DNA from: Chromatiaceae bacterium
Lineage (GTDB): Bacteria; Pseudomonadota; Gammaproteobacteria; Chromatiales; Chromatiaceae
Length of the DNA: 64,000 bases
Direction: 5' to 3'
Assembly (NCBI GenBank): GCA_013426805.1
Contig: JACDZG010000030.1
Location: 1-64,000 of the forward strand
Shown piece by piece: positions 1-7,996 of this stretch. Both the position numbers and the translations under genes were made by a program. Below the pieces are notes generated by a model. That model was not told where the DNA came from. It saw only the letters and a list, made by a program, of their open reading frames with translations, and did not search any database. Position 1 is the first letter of the stretch, and the number at the start of each line of letters is the position of its first letter.

Positions 1-2
1 TC

Positions 3-341
3 GGGGCGGGCGAAGTGTTGGCGGCGCCGGGCATCCTGCGCAATCCGATCCCGGTCGAGGCCCTGTACGATCGTGCCGCGGGGCATCGGGCAACGCTGCG
101 CAATCTGCTGCAGCGCGAGGGCTATGACAGTCTGGAGGCGGTGCGCACGGAAGGGCGCCAAGAGGGACGCGAGGAAGGCCTGGCCGAGGCCATTCTCGCC
201 TTGCTACAGGGCCGCGGCATCCCGGTGGACCCGCCGCTCGAGACCCGCGTACGTGCTTGCCGTGATCACGTCACCTTGCACCGCTGGCTGTTGCGGGCGG
301 CCCGGCTCGAGCGGGGCGAGCAGTTGTTCGACGCGCCGTGA
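3..341 (+). CDS. C-terminal part of an Rpn/DUF4351-like PD-(D/E)XK family protein (5' end outside window)
   Basis: The reading frame is open to the left edge, so this is the 3' end of a longer gene. The visible part has an acidic/basic helical linker (EGRQEGREEGLAEA) followed by a small C-terminal domain. This is the usual tail of the Rpn/DUF2887/DUF4351 nuclease-like proteins that are numerous in Chromatiaceae and cyanobacteria; the gene at 46195-47127 has the same type of tail. The nuclease domain itself is not in the window, so catalytic residues cannot be checked. The family call rests only on the tail. Confidence 0.5.
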   Translation, partial: GAGEVLAAPGILRNPIPVEALYDRAAGHRATLRNLLQREGYDSLEAVRTEGRQEGREEGLAEAILALLQGRGIPVDPPLETRVRACRDHVTLHRWLLRAARLERGEQLFDAP

Positions 342-370
342 TCGGCGCGTCCGCGCAACGGCGCCGTGAC

Positions 371-739
371 TCAGAGGAACCGCAGCGCCTGGTCGACTTT
401 CGAGTGTGCCTGCACGTAGTAGTCATCCCGGTAACGCAACAAGGCAAGATCCGGCTCCGGGGCCGACAGCTCGCCCAGGATGACCGGGTTCTGGGCGGAA
501 ACGATGGCCTGACCGCGGACCGCGGCGCTCAGCAGGTCGAGCAGTCGATTGGTCTTGCTCGCATGGGGTGCGCCGATCGGCGGCATATCGACGATCTCCC
601 CCTCGATGAGTTCGACCCGCGCCTGCGGGTCCAAGATGCCGGTCTCGCCCATGCGGAAGTACTCGGTCACGGTGATGGGGTGGCGCCGGGGGACCGCAAC
701 AGCCGGCAGTTCAATCGGTAGGGCGACGGCGGTGAGCAT
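371..739 (-). pseudogene. Truncated Uma2-family (DUF820) endonuclease-like gene
   Basis: The 122-residue product matches the N-terminal two thirds of Uma2-type PD-(D/E)XK proteins: the YFRMGETGIL entry helix, VELIEGEIVDMPPIG, and the PDLALLRYRDDYY strand that normally precedes the catalytic E-x-K region. Uma2 proteins are usually about 180-200 residues. Here the frame runs into unrelated codons after YVQAH and stops, so the second catalytic half is missing. I read it as a 3'-truncated remnant. It is antisense to the neighbouring partial gene and convergent with it. Confidence 0.6.
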
Positions 740-1308
740 CGGAACCTTCTCCCGCTCAAGTCAGGTCAAGTGAAGCAACAACGATTCTGATCCCGCGCAC
801 TGCCATCCGGTCGCGACCGATCGCAGCGTCGGGTCGGTTCCCAAGAGGATAGACAAAGACCGCGCCGTGCGGAAGCACCGCGGTCGTCGGCACACCCTGG
901 TCGGAGAACCGAGTCTCCCGTCCCAATGTCACCCATTTCGCAATGGTGAACATTGAGTGTCTTAGCTGTAACAAATCCAATTGCTAAGGTCTGTGCCGGG
1001 TCGATACAATGCTGCGTCGCACAACAGCCGTCATCCCCGGACGGCTCCGGGTGCCCTGGTCAGGTGTTCCCCAGGGTTCTTGCGCGTCCCCGACAGCACG
1101 CGGGTCATCCCGTTCGAGGCAGGCAGCGTGCCGGGCGACCGGTCTTCGGCGCATTACGTGTGCCGGAGCTTGACCGTCTCCCCGGCCGTTCGTGGATGTG
1201 CCGCGCCCGTCGGTCAGGGCGGATGGATCAGGATCGGATGCCTTGAGACGCGGACCACCGGCCGTCGCGGGCCGGCACTCGACAGCCTCACACCACACAG
1301 GGCCAAGC
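740..1308. other. Intergenic region upstream of the sdh operon
   Basis: No convincing gene is visible in about 570 bases. A 74-codon minus-strand frame at 756-980 has no recognisable motif. The promoter of sdhC presumably lies in the right-hand part, but I could not identify clear -35/-10 boxes by eye in this GC-rich sequence. Confidence 0.4.
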
Positions 1309-1689
1309 ATGCAATCGACCAGACCCGTATTCCTGGAACTATGGCGGATCAAACTCCCCGCCACCGGCTATGTTTCCATTCTCCACCGCATCAGCGGAGT
1401 GCTGATGGTCCTGTCCATCCCGATCTGCGCCTACCTGTTCGATAAGGCGGTGTCGGGGCCGGAAGGCTTTGCCGCCACCGCGGCCTTTTTCGATCACTGG
1501 TTCGTGCGCCTGGGCCTGATCGTGATGGCCTGGAGTCTGCTCCATCACCTGTTCGCCGGTGTCCGCTATTTGTTGCTGGACTTGAATATCGGGCTTGACC
1601 GGGCCGATTCGCGCCGCTCTGCCCTGATCGTCATTGCCGCCGCACTGGCGGCGCTGGTCCTCGTTCTGATTTGGTGGGTGGCACGATGA
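1309..1689 (+). CDS. sdhC: Succinate dehydrogenase cytochrome b556 subunit
   Basis: A membrane anchor of complex II that binds haem b and quinone together with SdhD. The 126-residue product has the family signature near the N-terminus (RPVFLELWRIKLPATGY, then SILHRISGVLM) and the haem-ligand region SLLHHLFAGVRYLLLD. Three hydrophobic segments lie at about residues 28-50, 66-86 and 104-124. I chose ATG 1309 because the family begins just before RPV; a longer frame from 1192 adds a low-complexity leader. The stop overlaps the sdhD start as ATGA. First gene of sdhCDAB-sdhE-ygfX. Confidence 0.95.
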   Translation: MQSTRPVFLELWRIKLPATGYVSILHRISGVLMVLSIPICAYLFDKAVSGPEGFAATAAFFDHWFVRLGLIVMAWSLLHHLFAGVRYLLLDLNIGLDRADSRRSALIVIAAALAALVLVLIWWVAR

Positions 1690-2042
1690 GCCGTCAAGCA
1701 TCCGGTATCATGGCGTGGGCGGTGCAGCGGGTGACCGCGGTCTATCTCGCGCTCCTCATGACCTATTTCCTGATCCACTTCCTGTTCAACCCCCCGGCGG
1801 ATTATCTGGAGTTGCGCGCCTGGGTGGCCCTCCCGCTGGTGAGTGTCGCCTTGGTGCTTTTCGTGCCGTTGCTGCTGGCCCACGCCTGGGTCGGCTTCCG
1901 CGACGTGCTGCTCGATTATGTGAAGTTGGTGGGAGTGCGGGTGGTCCTGCTCGCGCTCGTCGCATTCATGTTCCTCGGCTCCGGACTCTGGGCCTTCAAA
2001 GCGATTGTCATTGCCGACGTTACGGCCGGAATCTCAGGGTAA
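1686..2042 (+). CDS. sdhD: Succinate dehydrogenase hydrophobic membrane anchor subunit
   Basis: The second membrane anchor of complex II, 118 residues, with three transmembrane helices (about 12-32, 50-74 and 85-110). The motifs SGIMAWAVQRVTAVYLALL and AHAWVGFRDVLLDYVK are typical of SdhD; the histidine in the second is in the position of the haem/quinone-site ligand region. The ATG at 1686 overlaps the sdhC stop by four bases, indicating translational coupling. sdhA starts seven bases after the stop. Confidence 0.94.
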   Translation: MSRQASGIMAWAVQRVTAVYLALLMTYFLIHFLFNPPADYLELRAWVALPLVSVALVLFVPLLLAHAWVGFRDVLLDYVKLVGVRVVLLALVAFMFLGSGLWAFKAIVIADVTAGISG

Positions 2043-2049
2043 TCAGACC

Positions 2050-3813
2050 ATGTCCATCCCAAGCAGACACTTCGATGCCCTGATCATCGGCGCCGGCGGG
2101 GCCGGCCTCAACGCGGCGCTGCAACTCGCAAGCGCCGACGTGCGGGTGGCCGTGGTCTCCAAGGTGTTTCCCACCCGCTCGCACACCGTGGCGGCTCAGG
2201 GCGGCGTCAACGCGGCCCTGGCCAATGTCCTGCCGGACAATTGGCACTGGCATATGTTCGATACGGTCAAGGGGTCCGATTACCTCGGGGACCAGGACGC
2301 CATCGAGTTCATGTGCCGGGAAGCGATCCCGACCGTCTACGAGCTGGAACATGCGGGCGTCCCCTTCTCGCGGCTCGACAACGGCAAGATCTATCAGCGG
2401 GCCTTCGGCGGCCAGAGCCAGGACTTCGGCGGCGACCAGGCGGCGCGCACCTGCGCCGCGGCGGACCGCACCGGTCATGCCATCCTGCATACGCTCTACC
2501 AGCAGAACATCCGCGCCCGCACGCATTTCTTCGACGAGTTCTTCGCCCTGGATCTGGTGCGGGACAAGGACGGGGTCATTGCCGGTGCACTGGTGCTGGA
2601 GATCGAGACCGGCGAGCCGCTGCTGATCGAGGCCAAGGCGACCCTGCTCGCCACCGGTGGCTGCGGCCAGGTGTTCCGCACCACGTCCAACGCCCATATC
2701 AACACCGGCGACGGCTGCGCGATGGCCTTGCGCGCCGGCATCCCGCTGATGGACATGGAGTTCTACCAGTTTCATCCGACCGGTATCGCCGGTAAGGGGA
2801 TGCTGATCACCGAAGGGGTGCGCGGCGAAGGCGGTTTCCTGGTCAATAAAGACGGCGAGCGCTTCATGGAGCGCTATGCCCCGCGCGCCAAGGACCTGGC
2901 GAGCCGCGACGTGGTGTCGCGCTCCATCGTCACCGAGGTCAAGGAAGGGCGCGGCGCCGGCGAGAACGGCGATTACATCCTGCTCAAGCTCGACCACCTG
3001 GGGGCGGAGGTCATCGACAAGCGCCTGCCCGGTATCCGCGAGTCGAGCCGCATCTTCGCCGGGGCCGATCCGATCCGTGAGCCGATACCGGTCTTCCCGA
3101 CCGCCCACTACGCCATGGGCGGCATCCCCACCGACCGCTTCGGACGGGTGGTGGTGCCGGTGGGCTCCGGTTCGGAGCAGGTGGTGGCGGGGCTCTACGC
3201 GGCCGGCGAGTGCGCCTGCGCCTCGGTCCACGGTGCCAACCGCCTGGGCGGCAACTCGCTGCTCGATATCCTGGTGTTCGGCCGGCTGGCCGGCAAGGAT
3301 ATCATCGACTTCGTGCGTGAGAACCCCTATCAGCGCAGCGTCGACCCGGCGAGCCTGGAGGAGGCCATGTCGCGGCTCACCCGCTGGGATCAAAAGGGCG
3401 GTGGCGTGCCCGCGCACCAGTTACGGGCCGAGTTCCGCAAGTGCATGGAAGACCATGCCGGCGTGTTCCGCACCGAGGAAGTCATGGCGGAAGGCTACCA
3501 GCGGCTGTGCGAACTGCGGGATCAGTTCAAAGACGCGCGCCTCACCGACCACTCCAAGGTCTTCAACACGGCCCGCATCGAGGCGCTGGAGTTGCAGAAT
3601 CTGATCGACGTGGGCCTCTCCATCGCGGTCTCCGCCCTGCATCGCAAGGAGAGCCGCGGTGCGCACTCCCGGCCGGATTACCCCAACCGTGATGATGTGC
3701 ATTGGATGAAGCACAGTCTGTACTATCGGGAGGCCGATCGGATGGACTACAAGCCGGTGCGCACCAAGCCGCTCACGGTCGAGTCCTTCCCGCCGAAAGA
3801 ACGGGTCTATTAG
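2050..3813 (+). CDS. sdhA: Succinate dehydrogenase flavoprotein subunit
   Basis: The catalytic FAD subunit that oxidises succinate to fumarate, 587 residues, the normal length. Seen in order: the dinucleotide-binding loop IIGAGGAGLNAAL at about residues 11-23; the FAD-attachment region SHTVAAQGGVNAAL, whose His accepts the covalent flavin; the capping domain; the active-site stretch EFYQFHPTGI; the arginine-bearing RFMERYAPRAKDLASRDVVS; and HGANRLGGNSLLDILVFGR near the C-terminal side. ATG 2050 was preferred to an upstream in-frame start at 2005, because the family begins just before the FAD-binding strand. Flavinylation would need SdhE, encoded downstream. Confidence 0.98.
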   Translation: MSIPSRHFDALIIGAGGAGLNAALQLASADVRVAVVSKVFPTRSHTVAAQGGVNAALANVLPDNWHWHMFDTVKGSDYLGDQDAIEFMCREAIPTVYELEHAGVPFSRLDNGKIYQRAFGGQSQDFGGDQAARTCAAADRTGHAILHTLYQQNIRARTHFFDEFFALDLVRDKDGVIAGALVLEIETGEPLLIEAKATLLATGGCGQVFRTTSNAHINTGDGCAMALRAGIPLMDMEFYQFHPTGIAGKGMLITEGVRGEGGFLVNKDGERFMERYAPRAKDLASRDVVSRSIVTEVKEGRGAGENGDYILLKLDHLGAEVIDKRLPGIRESSRIFAGADPIREPIPVFPTAHYAMGGIPTDRFGRVVVPVGSGSEQVVAGLYAAGECACASVHGANRLGGNSLLDILVFGRLAGKDIIDFVRENPYQRSVDPASLEEAMSRLTRWDQKGGGVPAHQLRAEFRKCMEDHAGVFRTEEVMAEGYQRLCELRDQFKDARLTDHSKVFNTARIEALELQNLIDVGLSIAVSALHRKESRGAHSRPDYPNRDDVHWMKHSLYYREADRMDYKPVRTKPLTVESFPPKERVY

Positions 3814-3880
3814 GTGGTCCGCACCGCGGACCAAGCCCCGCGGGAAGCCTCGGGCGGCCGAACTCAATCAGGTATCGAGC

Positions 3881-4573
3881 ATGAAGATCAGCGTCTACCG
3901 CTACAACCCGGACACCGACCAGAAGCCCCGCATGCAGGACTACGAGGTGCGTCCATTTCAGGGCATGATGCTGCGTGACGCCCTGCTGGAGATCAAGAAG
4001 CAGGATGAGAGCTTCGCCTTCCGCCATTCCTGCGGCGAAGGCGTCTGCGGCTCGGATGGGGTCAACGCGAACGGCAAGAACTGCCTGGCCTGCGTCACCC
4101 CCATCACCGAACTCAGTCAGCCCATTGTGGTCCGCCCCTTCCCGGGCCGCCCGGTGATCCGCGACCTGGTCGTGGATATGACGCAGTTCTACGAGCACTA
4201 TCGGGCGGTCAAGCCCTATCTGGTCCGGACCGATCCGCTGCCCGAGCAGGAAATTCTGCAATCCCCGGAGGATCGGGACAAGCTCGACGGGCTCTACGAG
4301 TGCATCCTGTGCGGCTGCTGCTCGACCGCCTGCCCGTCCTTCTGGTGGAACCCGGAGAAGTTCCACGGTCCGGCAGCCCTGCTCCAGGCCTGGCGCTTCC
4401 TGGCGGATACCAGAGACCAGGCGACTGAAGAGCGGCTCGATGCCCTGGAGGGACCTTATAAGCTCTTCCGCTGCCATACCATCATGAACTGTGTGGAGGT
4501 CTGCCCCAAGGGTCTGAACCCCACCCGGGCGATCGGGCTCATCAAAGATCTGATGTTGGAGAAGGGGTTCTGA
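3881..4573 (+). CDS. sdhB: Succinate dehydrogenase iron-sulfur subunit
   Basis: The electron-transfer subunit of complex II, 230 residues. An N-terminal [2Fe-2S] ferredoxin domain carries CGEGVCGSDGVNANGKNCLAC. The C-terminal domain carries CILCGCCSTACPSFWW and CHTIMNCVEVCPKGLNPTRAI, which together hold the [4Fe-4S] and [3Fe-4S] clusters. It lies 67 bases after sdhA and four bases before sdhE, in one operon. Confidence 0.97.
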   Translation: MKISVYRYNPDTDQKPRMQDYEVRPFQGMMLRDALLEIKKQDESFAFRHSCGEGVCGSDGVNANGKNCLACVTPITELSQPIVVRPFPGRPVIRDLVVDMTQFYEHYRAVKPYLVRTDPLPEQEILQSPEDRDKLDGLYECILCGCCSTACPSFWWNPEKFHGPAALLQAWRFLADTRDQATEERLDALEGPYKLFRCHTIMNCVEVCPKGLNPTRAIGLIKDLMLEKGF

Positions 4574-4577
4574 CCGC

Positions 4578-4865
4578 ATGAGCGGCCCGATACGCCAACC
4601 AGACCCGGTCACCGACGAGGAACTGCGCCGCCTGCGCTGGCAGTGTCGGCGCGGGATGTTGGAACTGGATCATCTGCTGTCGGGGTTTCTGGACCGCGGT
4701 TACCGTGATCTGGATGCACGGGGTCGCACCGAATTCCTGGCCCTGCTCGATAACCAGGACCAGGAACTGAGCGACTGGTTCATGTCGCGGAGTATCCCGG
4801 AGGATCCGGTCGTGCGGGATCTGGTGCGGCACATCGTCGCGGTGGTCACCCCGCGGCGGACCTGA
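4578..4865 (+). CDS. sdhE: FAD assembly factor SdhE (succinate dehydrogenase flavinylation)
   Basis: A small cytosolic helical protein (95 residues; also called CptB/YgfY) that promotes covalent attachment of FAD to SdhA. The signature RGMLELD at about residues 24-30 contains the R-G-x-x-E core contacting the flavoprotein, and LLDNQDQELSDWFM is the usual second conserved stretch. It starts four bases after sdhB, an arrangement common in gammaproteobacteria and consistent with its job. Confidence 0.93.
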   Translation: MSGPIRQPDPVTDEELRRLRWQCRRGMLELDHLLSGFLDRGYRDLDARGRTEFLALLDNQDQELSDWFMSRSIPEDPVVRDLVRHIVAVVTPRRT

Positions 4866-4902
4866 CCCAGGTCCGGTCGGCCGCTGCCTGCCCGTCCGCC
4901 GC

Positions 4903-5364
4903 ATGGGCTCCCATCGTGAACGTCCGCCGCTGCTGATTGAGCCGCGCTGCTCGCGTCGGCTGGTGACTTTCGTGGCGCTCACGCACATCGCCGCCCTGGC
5001 CGCGGTGCTGAGCCTCCCGCTGTGGCGCTACCGCCTGCTTGCCCTGGTGGTCATCGGCAGCCTCGTCTATCACCTCTATGTCCATGGCCTGCGCCGGGCG
5101 CCCTGGTCGATCCGCTCGGCCGTCTGGCTGGCGGACGGGTCCTGGCAGATCGCTTTGGTCTCCGGGGCGCGAATCGACGCCCGTCTGGCCGCGGCGACCT
5201 ATGTCAGCGTCCCGTTGGTCGTGCTGAATCTGCGCAGCGGTCGCCGGCGCCGCTGGGCGCTGCCGCTGTTCGCCGATGCCCTGGACCCCGAACAACTGCG
5301 GCGGCTGCGTCAGCGGTTGCGCATTGAGGGCGTCGGGCGCGAGGCGACCAGTTCGGCCGCGTGA
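4903..5364 (+). CDS. ygfX: YgfX-family membrane protein
   Basis: 153 residues with two closely spaced hydrophobic segments (about 20-60) followed by a soluble part (SIRSAVWLADGSWQIALVSG...). This is the topology of YgfX/CptA, the membrane partner encoded next to sdhE in many gammaproteobacteria. In E. coli YgfX has been reported as an inner-membrane toxin with SdhE as its antagonist; whether that holds here is inference. The call rests on position directly after sdhE and on topology. Confidence 0.75.
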   Translation: MGSHRERPPLLIEPRCSRRLVTFVALTHIAALAAVLSLPLWRYRLLALVVIGSLVYHLYVHGLRRAPWSIRSAVWLADGSWQIALVSGARIDARLAAATYVSVPLVVLNLRSGRRRRWALPLFADALDPEQLRRLRQRLRIEGVGREATSSAA

Positions 5365-5486
5365 TCGGGTATGCAGCACGGCATACGTTTCACGGTAAAC
5401 TTTCCGGCGGCTCGGCCCAAGCGGAGCAGTGGTCCGCGACTGAACCGACATAGCGCAACTAATAGGCGAACGACAGGAGAGCGGCG

Positions 5487-6497
5487 ATGCGTGTTCTGGT
5501 GACTGGTGGTGCAGGCTATATCGGCAGCCACACTTGTGTGGAGATGCTCGGCAGCGGTCATGAGCTGGTCGTGGTCGACAACCTCTGCAACAGCAAAGAG
5601 GAATCGCTGCGCCGGGTGCGTGCGCTCACCGGACGGGACTTCGATTTCGTGCAGGCGGATTTGCGTGACCGGACCGCCCTGGACGGCATCTTTGCTGCGC
5701 AATCCATTGATGCCGTGATCCACTTCGCCGGGCTCAAGGCGGTGGGTGAGTCGGTGCAGTTCCCCCTGGAGTATTACGACAACAACGTCTCCGGAACTGT
5801 CACCCTGTGCCGGGCGATGGCGGCGGCGGGGGTCAAGAACATCGTCTTCAGTTCATCGGCGACGGTCTACGGCGACCCGGCGTCGGTGCCGATTCGCGAG
5901 CCCTTCCCACTGTTCGCGACCAATCCCTACGGCCGCTCCAAGCTTTTCATCGAAGAGATCCTGCGTGACCTGCATGTTGCGGACCCGACGTGGAACCTGG
6001 TGCTGCTGCGCTACTTCAACCCGGTGGGCGCCCATCCCAGTGGGCGTATCGGTGAGGACCCCAACGGCATTCCCAACAATCTGATGCCCTTCGTCGCCCA
6101 AGTGGCGGTCGGAAAGCTCCCCAAACTGCGGGTCTTCGGTGACGACTATCCCACGCCGGACGGCACCGGCGTGCGCGATTACATTCATGTGGTGGATTTG
6201 GCCCGCGGCCATCTGGCCGCCCTGAACAAGCTCCATGATCAGCCCGGTGCCGTCGTCTACAATCTGGGCACGGGCCGCGGTTACAGCGTGCTGGAGATGG
6301 TCGCGGCCTTTGCCGAGGCGAGCGGCCGCCCCATCCCCTACGAGATCGCCCCGCGCCGGCCGGGCGACATCGCCACCTGTTACGCGGACCCGGCCAAGGC
6401 GCGGGACGAACTCGGCTGGCAGGCGCAGTACGGGATTGCTGAAATGGTGCGCGACACCTGGCGTTGGCAGTCGGAGAATCCCCGCGGATTCGAGTGA
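5487..6497 (+). CDS. galE: UDP-glucose 4-epimerase
   Basis: A cytosolic extended short-chain dehydrogenase interconverting UDP-glucose and UDP-galactose for surface polysaccharide precursors. The 336 residues match the family length. The NAD-binding loop [17 protein letters not shown] is at the N-terminus, followed by VVVDNLCNS, the catalytic Ser/Thr stretch [11 protein letters not shown], and the YGRSK (Y-x-x-x-K) pair. The C-terminal substrate domain includes [17 protein letters not shown] and [14 protein letters not shown]. The start is supported by the purine-rich stretch acaggagagc, eight bases upstream. The stop overlaps the rlmJ start (TGATG). Confidence 0.96.
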   Translation: MRVLVTGGAGYIGSHTCVEMLGSGHELVVVDNLCNSKEESLRRVRALTGRDFDFVQADLRDRTALDGIFAAQSIDAVIHFAGLKAVGESVQFPLEYYDNNVSGTVTLCRAMAAAGVKNIVFSSSATVYGDPASVPIREPFPLFATNPYGRSKLFIEEILRDLHVADPTWNLVLLRYFNPVGAHPSGRIGEDPNGIPNNLMPFVAQVAVGKLPKLRVFGDDYPTPDGTGVRDYIHVVDLARGHLAALNKLHDQPGAVVYNLGTGRGYSVLEMVAAFAEASGRPIPYEIAPRRPGDIATCYADPAKARDELGWQAQYGIAEMVRDTWRWQSENPRGFE

Positions 6498-7351
6498 TGC
6501 TCGGCTACCGCCATGCCTTCCATGCCGGCAACTTCGCGGATGTGTTCAAGCACGCCGTGCTGGTGCAACTCGTGCTCGCCCTGCGCACCAAGGACAAACC
6601 GTTCTGTGTGATCGACACCCATGCCGGGGCGGGCGCCTATGACCTGGCAGCGGACACCGCACTCAAGAATCGGGAGTTCGACGGCGGGATTGGCCGGCTG
6701 TGGAGTGATGGGGGCGCCGCGTCGACACCCGACCTGGCGGTCTATCTGGACCTGGTCCGGGCGCTGAATCCGGACGGGGTATTGCGCTGGTATCCGGGCT
6801 CGCCGCGGTTGGCGCGCGCCCTGCTGCGGCCCGCCGATCGGTTGATCCTCTGCGAGCGTCACCCGTCCGACCATCAGATCCTGCACGCGGAGTTCGCCGG
6901 TGACCCCCAAGTCGCGGTGCATTTGCGCGACGGCTATGAGGCGCCGCGGGCGCTGATGCCGCCGCCGCAGCGCCGCGGGCTGGTGCTGATCGACCCGTCG
7001 TTCGAGCTGGCGGGCGAGTTCGCGCGTTTGACCGCGGCCGTGACGACCATCCAGCGTCGCTGGGCGGGTGCCGTGGTCGCCATCTGGTATCCAGTCATCG
7101 AACGCGAGCCCAGTCTGGAGTTTCTGCGCCAACTGAAGCGTCTGGGCAGCACCGGTATCCTGGTTGCCGAACTGGGTCTGCTGCCTTTCCGGGGGACGCG
7201 CGGGTTGCATGGGTCGGGGATGGCCATCGTCAACCCGCCGTGGGGGATTGACAGCATCCTGCGGCGCCTCGTGCCCGCGCTGCGCGACCGGCTGCGGGTC
7301 GAGGGGGGGCCGGGCGAGACCCGGGTCGAGTGGCTGGTGCCGATGCCTTAG
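6497..7351 (+). CDS. rlmJ: 23S rRNA (adenine-2030-N6)-methyltransferase
   Basis: Modifies A2030 of 23S rRNA using S-adenosylmethionine. The 284-residue product begins with the diagnostic [19 protein letters not shown]. It also has the SAM-region CVIDTHAGAGAYDL and the C-terminal NPPWGIDSILRRL. Motif IV reads LIDPSFE, where E. coli RlmJ has DPPYE; some proteobacterial homologues carry DPS[FY], so I treat this as a variant and not a lesion. ATG 6497 was chosen because homologues start exactly at MLxYRH and it forms a TGATG junction with galE; an in-frame start at 6464 would overlap galE by 34 bases. Confidence 0.95.
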   Translation: MLGYRHAFHAGNFADVFKHAVLVQLVLALRTKDKPFCVIDTHAGAGAYDLAADTALKNREFDGGIGRLWSDGGAASTPDLAVYLDLVRALNPDGVLRWYPGSPRLARALLRPADRLILCERHPSDHQILHAEFAGDPQVAVHLRDGYEAPRALMPPPQRRGLVLIDPSFELAGEFARLTAAVTTIQRRWAGAVVAIWYPVIEREPSLEFLRQLKRLGSTGILVAELGLLPFRGTRGLHGSGMAIVNPPWGIDSILRRLVPALRDRLRVEGGPGETRVEWLVPMP

Positions 7352-7357
7352 GAACCG

Positions 7358-7861
7358 TCAGGGCCAGAGCTTGACGGCCGCGATGATGAGCGCGCCGACG
7401 CTCACGGTCAGTCCGAAGGACCAGAACATGAAGCGGTCGATACGACGGGTTAGCTCTTCAAAACGTTTGTCGAACGCTTCAAAGCGTTTTTCCATGGCTT
7501 CGAAGCGCTTGTCCACGCTATCCAGGCGTTTGTCCGCGAGATCCAAGCGCTTGTCCAGGCTATCCAGGCGCTTGTCCAGGCTATCCAGGCGCTTGTCCAC
7601 GCTGTCGAAGCGCTTGTCGATGGCTTCAAAGCGTTTTTCCACGCTATCGAAGCGTTTGTCCATGGCCTCGAAGCGTTTGTCCATCTCGACCAGGATGGTC
7701 TTGATCAACTCACGCTGGTGTTTCAACTCCTCCTCGACCCGCACCATCCGCTCGCGCAGTTCGATCTCATAGACCGCGGGCGGTTTGCCCAGGGACTGCT
7801 GGGCGAGCCATTCGCCCAGATGTTCTTTGATAAATTCGATATCTTCCGCGGCCAGGGCCAT
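7358..7861 (-). CDS. Heptad-repeat coiled-coil protein with C-terminal membrane anchor
   Basis: 167 residues. A short N-terminal domain (about 1-55) is followed by about 13 consecutive seven-residue units of the type DKRFEAM/DKRLDSL (about 60-140), which must form a long parallel coiled coil. A single hydrophobic segment (about 143-163, WSFGLTVSVGALIIAAVKL) ends the protein, giving a tail-anchored rod. The DNA of the repeat is a near-perfect 21-bp tandem array, densest around 7530-7640, so unit number may vary between strains. Resembles DUF1640/Bdr-like proteins of unknown function. Convergent with rlmJ, six bases apart. Confidence 0.7.
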   Translation of the reverse strand: MALAAEDIEFIKEHLGEWLAQQSLGKPPAVYEIELRERMVRVEEELKHQRELIKTILVEMDKRFEAMDKRFDSVEKRFEAIDKRFDSVDKRLDSLDKRLDSLDKRLDLADKRLDSVDKRFEAMEKRFEAFDKRFEELTRRIDRFMFWSFGLTVSVGALIIAAVKLWP

Positions 7862-7996
7862 GGCGGGTCTCCGTCTGCTTGATTGGATACGAGTATAACC
7901 CTTAGCAACCCCTGAAGCCGGTCCCGGCGGCGGATCTGCTGGAGCGGGTACGCGACGGACTGGCGACTGGGGTCCTGGAGGGGAACGTCCTGCGGA

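Noticed and set aside
756-980. 74-codon minus-strand gene
   Set aside because: No recognisable motif, no clear ribosome binding site, and no support beyond being open.
2020-3417. 465-codon minus-strand open frame
   Set aside because: It lies wholly antisense to the unmistakable sdhA gene; the open frame is a by-product of high GC codon use.
7440-7700. CRISPR-like array
   Set aside because: The repeats are contiguous 21-bp heptad codons without spacers, inside an open frame.
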